Shown here piece after piece: positions 21,281 to 32,194 of a stretch of DNA of 64,000 nucleotides. Both the position numbers and the translations under genes were made by a program. This stretch comes from Imbricaverruca yamaguchii. Lineage: Eukaryota > Arthropoda > Thecostraca > Neoverrucidae. The notes under the pieces were generated by a model. The model was given only the letters and a program-made list of their open reading frames with translations, made no database searches and was not told the origin of the DNA. Positions within the stretch are counted from its first letter, which is position 1; every line of letters begins with the position of its first letter. Location of the stretch: the NCBI GenBank assembly GCA_034440575.1, contig JAOTOL010001280.1, forward strand, positions 367,501 to 431,500, read 5' to 3'.

Positions 21281-23071
21281 GCCGACCCGGCACGAGGCCC
21301 CTGGCAGCTGAAGGGGGACAAGTTGGTGGTGTGGACGGACGCCAGTTCCCTTGCTGCCGGGGTCATCCTGGAGGATCCGGTCAGTGGCGCCGTGGAGGAC
21401 GCGAGCTGGCTACGGCCGGAGTCGAAGGCGGCCATGCACATCAACATGGCCGAGCTGGACGCGGCGCTCAGCGGTGTCAACATGGCGGTTGCGTGGGGGA
21501 TTACCACCATCGACCTTCGTACCGACTCGGCCACGGTTCACAAGTGGATCGATGACGCCCTGAGCGGCCGCTCTCGCCTGCGGACTAAGGCGCACGGGGA
21601 GATGCTTATCCGCCGGAGGATCGACGTCATTCGACAGCTGGTGGAGGAGTTTCGCCTGAAGATGACGGTCCGCCTGGTAAAATCCGCGGACAACCCGGCG
21701 GACGCACTCACCCGTGTGCCAAACGAGTGGCTTCGACTGCCGGACTCATCAACTGACGCGCCACCAGGCGCCGTCGCGGCAGCCGTGGCCCCGCGACCAG
21801 ACGCCGACCCCGCCCGGATACGTGAGGTGCACGAGAACACCGGGCACCAGGGGGTCCGCCGGACGCTCTGGTATGTGCGTCGGAGCGAGGACGCGCGTGC
21901 CACCCGGTCAGCGGTGCGAGCGGTGATCCAGCAGTGTGATGTGTGCCAGTCCATCGACCCGGCACCTGCGCGCTGGCAGCGCGGGTCACTGAGCGTGCCG
22001 CTGACGTGGGAACGCCTAGCCATCGACGTTACCCACTACCGGGGCCGGTCGTACCTGACGGTGATCGACTGTGGGCCTTCCCGGTACGGGATGTGGCGGC
22101 TGCTGCACCGTTCCGACGCAGCCGAGGTCACGGGCCAGCTGGAAACCATTTTCCTGGAACGGGGCGCGCCGGCTGAGTTGCTGTTGGACAACGCGACAGA
22201 ATTCCGGGGTCGTCGGATGGCTGCGTTCGCGGCGCGATGGGGGGTCCGGCTGCGCTTTCGGGCCGTGCACGAGGCAGGAGGTAACGGCATTGTCGAGCGC
22301 CATCATCGGACAATTAAGGTGATGGCGGCCCGCCAGGACTGCACCATCGGTGAAGCGGTACACCGTTACAATGCTACGCCTCGCGACGGTGTACGACCCT
22401 CCAGCGCTCCGGCGGCCGGGCTCTTCAAGCGCGCTGGCCGGGACTTGCCGGTGGCCGCCGAAGTGCAGGGGCCCAGCCGGACGATGCCCGTGGCGCACGA
22501 CGGCTCTGAGCGTGCGCGCGCGATGTTCCAAGTCGGTGACACCGTGTGGATACGACGCCGAGGTCAGCCGACGCGGTGCACGGATGTGTCGCGGCGAGGT
22601 GTGGTGACGCGGCTGCTCCCGACACCGCTGGTGGAGGTCGACGGTACCCCGTGGCACGTGCGGTGTGTCCGGCGGCGATTCGGGAGTGAGGACGCCGGAC
22701 CAGACGGGAGCGCGAGCGAGTCTGGGGACTTTGACCCACCGGAGGGGGTGATGGAGCAGCCGCGTAAGGTGTCGCCCAGTGCGGGTGGGGCGGTAGAACC
22801 GGAGGCGGAGCGGCCGCCACCGGCACCGCCGGATGCGTGGGCGGCGGCAGAAGTGAGTGCAGACCTCGCAGACGGCGCGGGCAGGGCGGAGGATTTTGAG
22901 GACGATGCGGTGTATGACCACCCGAGCGCTGAATGTGTGGTCACTGAGGACGCGCGGGATGGGCGAGCCGCGCCCCGGCGAAGTATGCGTGTGAGGCGGG
23001 CGCCAGTCGAATTGTATGGCTGCGGTGTACCAAGTGAATCGTGTATACCGGACGACGATGATGATTATTGA
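21281..23071 (+). CDS. Pol, second reading frame (RNase H, integrase, C-terminal tail)
   Basis: Continues the polyprotein in the next frame after the G7 run; no own start is implied. RNase H has Asp in VVWTDAS (about 21335), Glu in AELDAAL and Asp in LRTDSATV. Integrase has an HHCC zinc-binding module (VHENTGH about 21828; CDVC about 21940) and a catalytic triad at Asp 22025 (IDVTH), Asp 22187 (LLDNATEF) and Glu 22295 (GIVERHH), with 35 residues between the last two (DD35E). A further 250 residues include a DTVWIRRRG segment, an acidic Pro-rich region, and the basic RRSMRVRRAPVE near the C-terminus. No chromodomain is recognised. An env gene is absent. Confidence 0.88.
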   Translation, partial: ADPARGPWQLKGDKLVVWTDASSLAAGVILEDPVSGAVEDASWLRPESKAAMHINMAELDAALSGVNMAVAWGITTIDLRTDSATVHKWIDDALSGRSRLRTKAHGEMLIRRRIDVIRQLVEEFRLKMTVRLVKSADNPADALTRVPNEWLRLPDSSTDAPPGAVAAAVAPRPDADPARIREVHENTGHQGVRRTLWYVRRSEDARATRSAVRAVIQQCDVCQSIDPAPARWQRGSLSVPLTWERLAIDVTHYRGRSYLTVIDCGPSRYGMWRLLHRSDAAEVTGQLETIFLERGAPAELLLDNATEFRGRRMAAFAARWGVRLRFRAVHEAGGNGIVERHHRTIKVMAARQDCTIGEAVHRYNATPRDGVRPSSAPAAGLFKRAGRDLPVAAEVQGPSRTMPVAHDGSERARAMFQVGDTVWIRRRGQPTRCTDVSRRGVVTRLLPTPLVEVDGTPWHVRCVRRRFGSEDAGPDGSASESGDFDPPEGVMEQPRKVSPSAGGAVEPEAERPPPAPPDAWAAAEVSADLADGAGRAEDFEDDAVYDHPSAECVVTEDARDGRAAPRRSMRVRRAPVELYGCGVPSESCIPDDDDDY

Positions 23072-23085
23072 TAATCAGGTGGAGG

Positions 23086-23350
23086 TGTAGTGAGCTGGTG
23101 CTGGAGCTGGCCGGCCATGCTGGTGCAGGGCCGCCGGCGCCGGTGGCGCCGGTGTCACGTTGCACTCGGCGCCGTCAGCGGTTTCTGCAGCGCGGTCTGT
23201 GGTTGGGGCGGCTAGGTCGGCGGCGCGCGGGGGTGACTGCTCGCAGTTCGTCGAGGGGACGCGTGGCCGGTGCTCGTGGCTGGGTCGCCGGACACTGCCA
23301 ATACACGTCCTTCCCCGTGCTCGGCACTTACTTTCTAATCGGCAACTACA
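23086..23350 (+). repeat. 3' LTR of element 1
   Basis: 265 bp, one difference from the 5' LTR. The bases just upstream (CAGGTGGAGG, 23076-23085) are a short purine-rich tract in the position of the plus-strand primer; element 2 has a similar CAGGGGTGG. The TSD ACACC follows at 23351-23355. Confidence 0.93.
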
Positions 23351-24590
23351 ACACCTTCCGACACTCACCTACTACTATGGAGCACCACTTCTGACACTCA
23401 CCTGCCGCCACATAATACCACATCCGACACTCACCTGCTCACACGGACCACTCTTCCGACACTCACCTGCTGCCGCCACGGCGCACCACATCTGGCACTC
23501 ATCTGTTGCCATGAAGCATCACTTCTGACACTTACCTGCTGCCACGGGACACCACTTCTGACACTCGTCTGCTGCCACGGAACACCACTTCTGACACTCG
23601 TCTGCTGCCACGGAAAACCTCATCTGACAATTACCTGCTGCTACGGAACACCACTTCTGACACTCGTCTGCTGCCACGGAACACCACTTCTGACAATTAC
23701 CTGCTGCTACGGAACACCACTTCTGACACTCGTCTGCTGCCACGGAACACCACTTCTGACACTCGTCTGCTGCCACGGAACGCCACTTCTGACACTCGTC
23801 TGCTGCCACGGAACACCACATCTGACACTCGTCTGCTGCCACGGAACACCACTTCTGACACTCGTCTGCTGCCACGGAACACCACTTCTGACACTCGTCT
23901 GCTGCCACGGAACGCCACTTCTGACACTCGTCTGCTGCCACGGAACACCACATCTGACACTCGTCTGCTGCCACGGAACACCACTTCTGACACTCGTCTG
24001 CTGCCACGGAACACCACTTCTGACACTCGTCTGCTGCCACGGAACACCACTTCTGACACTCGTCTGCTGCCACGGAAAACCTCATCTGACAATTACCTGC
24101 TGCTACGGAACACCACTTCTGACACTCGTCTGCTGCCACGGAACACCACTTCTGACAATTACCTGCTGCTACGGAACACCACTTCTGACACTCGTCTGCT
24201 GCCACGGAACACCACTTCTGACACTCGTCTGCTGCCACGGAACGCCACTTCTGACACTCGTCTGCTGCCACGGAACACCACATCTGACACTCGTCTGCTG
24301 CCACGGAACACCACTTCTGACACTCGTCTGCTGCCACGGAACACCACTTCTGACACTCGTCTGCTGCCACGGAACACCACTTCTGACACTCGTCTGCTGC
24401 CACGGAACACCACATCTGACACTCGTCTGCTGCCACGGAACACCACTTCTGACACTCGTCTGCTGCCACGGAACACCACTTCTGACACTCGTCTGCTGCC
24501 ACGGAACACCACTTCTGACACTCGTCTGCTGCCACGGAACACCACTTCTGACACTCGTCTGCTGCCACGGAACACCACTTTCGAGGCCCA
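23351..24590. repeat. 33-bp minisatellite with 462-bp higher-order duplication
   Basis: About 37 units of CACGGAACACCACTTCTGAC followed by ACTCGTCTGCTGC. The first units, beside the retrotransposon, are diverged. The rare variant CGGAAAACCTCATCTGACAA occurs at 23611 and 24073, an offset of 462 bp (14 units), and is followed in both places by the same order of variants for some 200-300 bp. That shows a multi-unit segmental duplication. The 11-codon unit leaves a 349-codon minus frame (repeat AADECQKWCSV) that I do not regard as a gene. Confidence 0.95.
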
Positions 24591-25265
24591 CATTCCGCGG
24601 AACGTAATTGTGCGAAAAAGAAAATATGCGGTTAGCTATTATCTGCTGCATTGTTCCAGATTGTTAGGCGCACATTAGGAGTAGGTACGGGTAAGAAATT
24701 TACAGGAAGCTACCTCCCAAAGCAAAAAGAGAGACATATTGAGACTTTGTGCCACTGCATCAACATCATGTATGTCTGTCAAGGTTTTTTTTTGCAGTTG
24801 TGATATCAAAATCACATTTTAAAGATAAAAAAATGTATCCCAGCTACTAAGTTTCCCCCACAAGGTAACATTTATTGGGGCATATGTGAATACTCACGTG
24901 CGGGGGCAAGTGGGCAGCTTGTGTGATACTTGTCTCTGACTGTTTCCATCCCTGTCCCTATGTATGTCTGTCCCCATACCTGCCCCTGCCCTTGCTGGCC
25001 TAGTCGCACCGCTTGTCTCCATCACTGTCCCTACCTCCGTCTCTCGCCTTACCTGCCCCGGCCTTTGCTGACATGCCGTGTCTGTCACTGTTTGTCTTCA
25101 TCACTGTCCTTTGCTATGTTTCTGTCCTCTACCTGTCCCTGTTGTTGCTGTCCTAGTCCCTGTTCCTACACCTGTATCTCCGCCCGTCCGAATCCTTGGC
25201 TCCAACTCCGTCTTTCAAAGTTCTGTGGTGGACGTCGCTTAGGACGCCGGAGCTTTCACCATCAT
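24591..25265. other. Unassigned sequence, pyrimidine-rich on the right
   Basis: 24591-24900 is AT-rich with short homopolymers. 24930-25190 is a loose series of CTGTCCCTA-, CTGCCCC- and TGTCTCCATCACTG-like motifs, probably a decayed tandem repeat. No gene recognised. Confidence 0.45.
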
Positions 25266-25267
25266 AA

Positions 25268-25757
25268 AGAGGTCGCACATGCTGCCATGCTGCGAGCCCA
25301 TCCTCTGACTGACTGGTGCCGTCCTCAGCTGCCATACTGCGAGCCCATCCTCTGACTGACTGCTGCCGTCCTCAGCTGCCATACTGCGAGCCCATCCTCT
25401 GACTGACTGGTGCCGTCCTCAGCTGCCATACTGCGAGCCCATCCTCTGACTGACTGGTGCCGTCCTCAGCTGCCATACTGCGGGCCCATCCTCTGACTGA
25501 CTGGTGCCGTCCTCAGCTGCCATACTGCGAGCCCATCCTCCGCCTGAGTGGTTCCGTCCTCAGCTGCCATACTGCGAGCCCATCCTCCGCCTGAGTGGTT
25601 CCGTCCTCAGCTGCCATACTGCGGCCATTCTCCGCCTGACTGGTTCCGCTTTCAACTGCCATACTGCGGGCCATCCTCCACCTGACTGTTTCCGTCCTCA
25701 GCTGCTATACTGTGAGCCCATCATCCGCCTTAGTGGTGCCATCTTCGGCTGCCAGCT
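25268..25757. repeat. 47-bp minisatellite
   Basis: About 10 units of GCCGTCCTCAGCTGCCATAC, then TGCGAGCCCATCCTCTGACT and GACTGGT. The right half carries CCGCCTGAGTGGTTCC forms and deletions. Left units are nearly identical. Confidence 0.92.
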
Positions 25758-26035
25758 GACGACTGGCGCGCAGCTATCTGATCACCATTTGTGAATGCAT
25801 TGAGTGCCGCGTGACCTCGAGGTCAGAGGTCAAGTGTGCCGCCCTGAGGCGGGTACTGACCGACTCGGCGAGTGGCTGGAGGGCGGCTGTGGCAGCGAGC
25901 GTCGGGTCGAGCGCGAGTCGGTGGGTCGCCGTCGTCTCCTCGCTGCGCGACCCCATTCGACATGTAAAGCAAGACAGTATGTGTCCGCCCCTCCACCGAG
26001 ACGCAGTGTTAGGCGGCTCAGCTGCGCTCAGCACA

Positions 26036-28660
26036 TGGAAAGCCGCCGCACAGCGTCATATTCCCTCTGTCCGTGGCGTGCAGTACGGTGTCAGTGACGA
26101 CATGTAACGTCGCCGCACAGCGTCATATTCCCTCTGTCCGTGGCGTGCAGTACGATGTCAGTGACATGTAACGTCGCCGCACAGCGCACATTCTCCTCTG
26201 TCCGTGGCGTGCAGTACGGTGTCAGTGACGACATGTAACGTCGCCGCACAGTGACACATTCTCCTCTGTCCGTGGCGTGCAGTACGGTGTCAGTGACATG
26301 TAACGTCGCCGCACAGCGTCATATTCCCCTCTGTCCGTGGCGTGCAGTACGGTGTCAGTGACGACATGTAACGTCGCCGCACAGTGACACATTCTCCTCT
26401 GTCCGTGGCGTGCAGTACGGTGTCAGTAACATGTAACGTCGCCGCACAGCGTCATATTCCCTCTGTCCGTGGCGTGCAGTACGGTGTCAGTGACGACATG
26501 TAACGTCGCCGCACAGCGTCACATTCTCCTCTGTCCGTGGCGTGCAGTACGGTGTCAGTGACATGTAACGTCGCCGCACAGCGTCACATTCTCCTCTGTC
26601 CGTGGCGTGCAGTACGGTGTCAGTGACGACATGTAACGTCGCCGCACAGTGACACATTCTCCTCTGTCCGTGGCGTGCAGTACGGTGTCAGTGACATGTA
26701 ACGTCGCCGCACAGCGTCATATTCCCCTCTGTCCGTGGCGTGCAGTACGGTGTCAGTGACATGTAACGTCGCCGCACAGTGACACATTCTCCTCTGTCCG
26801 TGGCGTGCAGTACGGTGTCAGTGACGACATGTAACGTCGCCGCACAGCGTCACATTCTCCTCTGTCCGTGGCGTGCAGTACGGTGTCAGTGACGACATGT
26901 AACGTCGCCGCACAGCGTCACATTCCCTCTGTCCGTGGCGTGCAGTACGGTGTCAGTGACGACATGTAACGTCGCCGCACAGCGTCACATTCTCCTCTGT
27001 CCGTGGCGTGCAGTACGGTGTCAGTGACGACATGTAACGTCGCCGCACAGTGACACATTCTCCTCTGTCCGTGGCGTGCAGTACGATGTCAGTGACGACA
27101 TGTAACGTCGCCGCACAGTGACACATTCTCCTCTGTCCGTGGCGTGCAGTACGGTGTCAGTGACGACATGTAACGTCGCCGCACAGTGACACATTCTCCT
27201 CTGTCCGTGGCGTGCAGTACGGTGTCAGTGACATGTAACGTCGCCGCACAGCGTCATATTCCCTCTGTCCGTGGCGTGCAGTACGGTGTCAGTGACGACA
27301 TGTAACGTCGCCGCACAGTGACACATTCTCCTCTGTCCGTGGCGTGCAGTACGGTGTCAGTGACGACATGTAACGTCGCCGCACAGTGACACATTCTCCT
27401 CTGTCCGTGGCGTGCAGTACGGTGTCAGTGACGACATGTAACGTCGCCGCACAGTGACACATTCTCCTCTGTCCGTGGCGTGCAGTACGATGTCAGTGAC
27501 ATGTAACGTCGCCGCATAGCGACACATTCTCCTCTGTCCGTGGCGTGCAGTACGGTGTCAGTACGACATGTAACGTCGCCGCACAGCGTCACATTCTCCT
27601 CTGTCCGTGGCGTGCAGTACGGTGTCAGTGACGACATGTAACGTCGCCGCACAGCGTCACATTCTCCTCTGTCCGTGGCGTGCAGTACGGTGTCAGTGAC
27701 GACATGTAACGTCGCCGCACAGCGTCACATTCTCCTCTGTCCGTGGCGTGCAGTACGGTGTCAGTGACGACATGTAACGTCGCCGCACAGCGTCACATTC
27801 TCCTCTGTCCGTGGCGTGCAGTACGGTGTCAGTGACGACATGTAACGTCGCCGCACAGCGACACATTCTCCTCTGTCCGTGGCGTGCAGTACGGTGTCAG
27901 TGACGACATGTAACGTCGCCGCACAGCGACACATTCTCCTCTGTCCGTGGCGTGCAGTACGGTGTCAGTGACGACATGTAACGTCGCCGCACAGCGACAC
28001 ATTCTCCTCTGTCCGTGGCGTGCAGTACGGTGTCAGTGACGACATGTAACGTCGCCGCACAGCGACACATTCTCCTCTGTCCGTGGCGTGCAGTACGGTG
28101 TCAGTGACGACATGTAACGTCGCCGCACAGCGTCACATTCTCCTCTGTCCGTGGCGTGCAGTACGGTGTCAGTGACGACATGTAACGTCGCCGCACAGCG
28201 TCACATTCTCCTCTGTCCGTGGCGTGCAGTACGGTGTCAGTGACGACATGTAACGTCGCCGCACAGCGTCACATTCTCCTCTGTCCGTGGCGTGCAGTAC
28301 GGTGTCAGTGACGACATGTAACGTCGCCGCACAGCGTCACATTCTCCTCTGTCCGTGGCGTGCAGTACGGTGTCAGTGACGACATGTAACGTCGCCGCAC
28401 AGCGTCACATTCTCCTCTGTCCGTGGCGTGCAGTACGGTGTCAGTGACGACATGTAACGTCGCCGCACAGCGTCACATTCTCCTCTGTCCGTGGCGTGCA
28501 GTACGGTGTCAGTGACGACATGTAACGTCGCCGCACAGCGTCACATTCTCCTCTGTCCGTGGCGTGCAGTACGGTGTCAGTGACGACATGTAACGTCGCC
28601 GCACAGCGTCACATTCTCCTCTGTCCGTGGCGTGCAGTACGGTGTCAGTGACGACATGTT
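26036..28660. repeat. 68-bp minisatellite, largest array in the window
   Basis: About 39 units containing GTCGCCGCACAGCGTCACAT, TCTCCTCTGTCCGTGGCGTG and CAGTACGGTGTCAGTGACGA, then CATGTAAC. In the left half units vary (CATATTCCC; CAGTGACACATT; a ~65-bp form lacking one GAC). From about 27555 to the right end units are nearly identical 68-mers, including a run of four consecutive CAGCGACACATT units (about 27857-28075). The array ends abruptly inside a LINE remnant. Confidence 0.96.
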
Positions 28661-28664
28661 TCAC

Positions 28665-28995
28665 CAGGACGATATCGGATGTGGTGGTGACGCATGCTGC
28701 TGATGATGTGATTATCAGCTACATGAGACATAAACTCTCTCTCTCATTACATGTTCAATGACTTTTATGTTGGATGATATTGAGATTGGTCTGGTGAATT
28801 CATGTTTAGATGGATCACAACCTAGTTTGGGGATGGGCGTCACGGTTGCATGGTTGGAGGAATCGGACACTTCACCAGTAATTGAACTAGCATTCACTAA
28901 TTCATATAACGCACATGTATTTCACTCCGTAATTGAACAACTGGAGCATTTCAATACTGCCACCGTCCTTGCCCATGGGCACATGATTTCATTGA
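28665..28995 (-). pseudogene. Non-LTR retrotransposon (LINE) reverse-transcriptase remnant
   Basis: The minus frame 28715-28897 contains ATVTPIPKLGCDPSKHEF followed by TRPISISSNIKVIEHVMRER. This matches the well-known start of LINE-type RT domains (pattern of a PIPK-x-G-x-DPS block, then RPIS, then K-x-x-E-x-x-x-x-x-R). Upstream, in another frame, a short EMLQLFNY-like segment fits the preceding helix of such RTs; downstream a RYRPG-like piece may correspond to the FRPG block. So about 100 residues survive with at least one frameshift and stops, truncated on the 3' side by the 68-bp array. No YxDD block, endonuclease or tail is present. The clade is not determined. Confidence 0.6.
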
Positions 28996-29467
28996 CTGGA
29001 GTGTTCTTCACAATGTCTCCATGTCAGTTCGATGGGTGCCTCACAGTATCCTCACTGCTGGGTATCCAGGTATTGGAACACTCGCTTGTGTTTTCAGCCA
29101 GACGTAGTAGCATTAATAGTCGTAGTAGCAATAGTAGTCATTCAATGACTTCACAGTGGCTTTAGGTATATGTGGGAAAACATGATAAATGTTTTTGGGA
29201 AAATAATCTATACTTAATGCTTGCCACATATCATTCGTTCTGACTCTTTTAGCCGTTTAACTCGTAAAATGAGATGCATGTTGCATTCTACTTCGTAGTC
29301 CCATTATATGGTTCATTACGATGCAGGGCCACCTCTCAGCACTGCAGCAGGCCTTCCGTCTCTCCTCCCTCACCACAACAGACCTCCCCGGCAGCCAACT
29401 CCGGCAACCTGCACTGTGTGCTACAAACAGTGACCCTTCAAAGTGTTAACCAAATGAAGACAACGTT
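28996..29467. other. Unassigned sequence
   Basis: May include further decayed LINE sequence on the minus strand at its left end. A GTAGTAG/AGTAGTAG-like short run lies near 29105-29140. Nothing else recognised up to the TTAA-flanked element. Confidence 0.4.
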
Positions 29468-30260
29468 TTAACACGCGCCGTCTCGGGGGGGGGAGGGGGT
29501 CTTCAACCGCCCCCGTCCAGTTTTCCCAGGATTTGGCATACCCTCTCCCACATCAATTTGGCATGTTGTGTCAAACTTTTGAAGTCAGGTTATCCATGGT
29601 CAACGAGCTAGGTCAAGTGAGGTCAACTCCAATAAAGTTGAACCAGTAGTCACGCTTTAACGGATACAGATATAATGAAACTTTCAGCGTTTGCTTGTCT
29701 TTAGGGATGCAACAAAGCGTACGAGAACATTTTTTTCGTTTTTGACCACTCATTATTTTTGCATGTTTACCCATTAGAGGTCAAATCGAAGATTCTGGTT
29801 AAAGTAAGCATTTTTATCCGTGCAAGTTGACTTCGAACAACGTTTTTCGTCTCAGCCATACCATAAAAAGGAAAATTAAAGAAAGCTTGAAAACTCAAAA
29901 TTTATAAATTTCAACAAAAAATTGGGTGGCAAAAAAATTGTATGCTCATGGTCGAGTTCGTTGTCCTTTTTTATTTTAAATAATATTTTTGATTTTAAAT
30001 AATTTTTTATTCAAATATCCCCTAAAATGAACTCCCAGAGCCAAAAACATAATGTAAGTCGTAAAAATCTAGGCCCCCTAGTGACGTCTCTTTTGGGAAC
30101 ATTTTTTTGGGGGTGGTGTCGGGCCCTACTCGTCGAGCACTTTCCGATGACATCCCTTTCGTTTTCGTGCAACACTCAGTTTGGATTTCAGAGGGGGTCC
30201 TAACAGCCCCCCTCCCGAAACGGCGTGCGAGGATCTGATCGGAGAGACGGTGCGGGTTAA
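29468..30260 (+). mobile_element. TTAA-flanked short element, copy 1 (piggyBac-like MITE)
   Basis: About 790 bp bounded by TTAA at 29468 and 30257. The ends are inverted: left CACGCGCCGTCTCGGGG; right, in reverse complement, CCCGCACCGTCTCTCC. Both ends carry a G- or C-rich run followed by GGGGGTC. The interior is AT-rich, with no transposase. Related copies lie at 42848-47824 (reverse orientation, with a large insert) and about 51100-51771. TTAA targets and CC-starting inverted ends suggest the piggyBac superfamily; no coding sequence confirms this. Confidence 0.72.
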
Positions 30261-30750
30261 GTAAAGAGCGGGTGGCCTTGTCGATATCTGATAGCAATAG
30301 CTTCGGTATCTCTTTGCGTGAAATAGTCACGTCATGGAACAAGAACACCAATACGCAAATATTGAGGAATATCGTTCTCACACAAGTGCACATTCTGTTA
30401 TGCATAAGGATTCGAATCCTGATTAAATCCCATTGATGCTCTACCGTACGAATAAGATCCTTCCACCTTGTATGACACTAGGTCATGCCACCGACATAAG
30501 ATCCTACCAAACTACTGACATCAGATCAGGGTGTCACTGTTTCATAAGGTCAGGGTCCATCAAGATGTGAAGTTGCTGACCCCGGGTCAAATCACCAGAT
30601 GAAGCTATCAACAGCAGATCAGATCAAGCTACCGAGGTGAGACCCATTGAGCGACGTATCTCGCGCTGACAACAATGCAACTACGCCGGGCAGCCCCATT
30701 TCGGGGTGGGCGTGCCAATTAAAATGGCAAGCGACGAATGGCGGCACGAC
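30261..30750. other. Unassigned sequence
   Basis: No gene recognised. Short scattered motifs (AGATCA, GATCAGATCA, CAAGATGTGAAG) but no ordered repeat. The beginning of the 38-bp array is at the right edge. Confidence 0.45.
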
Positions 30751-31735
30751 GCGATCGGCGCACGCGACATGGGGCGGCACTGAATCTGACCTACTGCGGA
30801 CGCAGCAGGGGGCGACACTGAATCTGACCTACTGCGGACGCAGCAAGGGGCGGCACTGAGTCTGACCTACTGCGGACACAACAGGGGCGGCACTGAGTCT
30901 GACCTACTGCGGACACAACGGGGGGCGACACTGAGTCTGACCTACTGCGGACACAACAGGGGGCGACACTGAGTCTGACCTACTGCGGACGCAGCAGGGG
31001 GCGGCACTGAGTCTGACCTACTGCGGACACAACAGGGGGCGGCACTGAGTCTGACCTACTGCGGACGTAGCAGGGGGCGGCACTGAGTCTGACCTACTGC
31101 GGACACAACAGGGGGCGACACTGAGTCCGACCTACTGCGGACGCAACGGGGGGGCGACACTGAGTCTGACCTACTGCGGACGCAACAGGGGGCGGCACTG
31201 AGTCTGACCTACTGCGGACACAACAGGGGGCGGCACTGAGTCTGACCTACTGCGGACGTAGCAGGGGGCGGCACTGAGTCTGACCTACTGCGGACACAAC
31301 AGGGGCGGCACTGAGTCTGACCTACTGCGGACACAACAGGGGGCGGCACTGAGTCTGACCTACTGCGGACGCAGCAGGGGGCGGCACTGAGTCTGACCTA
31401 CTGCGGACACAAAAGGGGGGGCGACACTGAGTCTGACCTACTGCGGACACAAAAGGGGGGCGACACTGAGTCCGACCTACTGCGGACACAACAGGGGGCG
31501 GCACTGAGTCTGACCTACTGCGGACACAACAGGGGGCGGCACTGAGTCTGACCTACTGCGGACACAACAGGGGGCGGCACTGAGTTTGACCTACTGCGGA
31601 CGCAGCAGGGGGCGGCACTGAGTCCGACCTACTGCGGACACTGAGTCTGACCTACTTTCAGCACAACAGGGGGCAGCACTGAGTCCGACCTACTTCGGAC
31701 ACAACAGAGAGGGGCATTGAGTCTGACCTAATTTG
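30751..31735. repeat. 38-bp minisatellite
   Basis: About 26 units of CGGACACAACAGGGGGCGGC followed by ACTGAGTCTGACCTACTG. The unit length varies by 1-2 bp through the G-run, and CGGACGCAGC alternates with CGGACACAAC. Diverged units close the right end (31640-31735). Confidence 0.94.
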
Positions 31736-32190
31736 TGGCGTACTTTGAACGTAAGAGAGCACTGAAGTCACTCGAGAACAATGCTCTGGTTAAAAGAGCA
31801 GCAGAAAGCAGCAGGTGTCGCCAATTGCTGAATAACGACACGAGGGAAGCAATTGGGCACGTCCTTCCATAAAGGTATTGGCGAATGACGTGTGGTAAAC
31901 GAAACATTCCTTCGGTTTGTATTCAACTTTTTGCCATATGACACTTCAGAAGTATATTTTGTATCTTTTCAATGACGCGTATTTCACAGGTGTTGGTGTG
32001 AAAAGCTCATCACCACTTCGGTATCGATGGACGTGGAGGAATATGTTGCGCATATAGACCCCGAATGAGTTGCAAATAATGTGTACGCGTATCAGGTGCT
32101 AGCTGGTGGCTGGTGGCTGTTGGCTTCATGACGCGTGACTGTTGGATCATATGACGTCACCAATCTGTCATGCCGATTAATCGCTGGCGA
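31736..32190. other. Unassigned sequence
   Basis: Non-repetitive, moderate AT. No open frame of note and no RNA or mobile element recognised. Confidence 0.45.
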
Positions 32191-32194
32191 CAGG

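Larger units (their letters stand above)
18892..23350 (+). mobile_element. LTR retrotransposon 1 (Ty3/Gypsy domain order)
   Basis: A 4,459-bp element with two 265-bp LTRs that differ at one position, the 5-bp target duplication ACACC (18887-18891 and 23351-23355), LTRs starting TGTAG and ending CTACA, and an internal gag-protease-RT-RNase H-integrase order. RT before integrase indicates the Ty3/Gypsy arrangement. Near-identical LTRs imply a recent insertion. Coding is interrupted only once, by a one-base phase change at a run of seven Gs (21275-21281). The element is GC-rich and lies in the first unit of the 33-bp array. The clade within Gypsy was not identified. Confidence 0.95.

Noticed and set aside
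21323..21325. ATG as a true start for the RNase H-integrase frame
   Set aside because: It lies inside RNase H just before VVWTDAS. Homology with element 2 shows the polyprotein continues from upstream.
22016..22921. 301-codon minus frame antisense to integrase of element 1
   Set aside because: Mirror of a GC-rich integrase gene; Arg/Pro/His-rich and without a domain. The same explanation holds for 34439-35602 and 35463-36365 on plus.
23519..24568. 349-codon Cys-rich minus frame (AADECQKWCSV repeats)
   Set aside because: Purely the 33-bp array read in one frame; other frames are also open, there is no signal peptide, and no sequence beyond the array.
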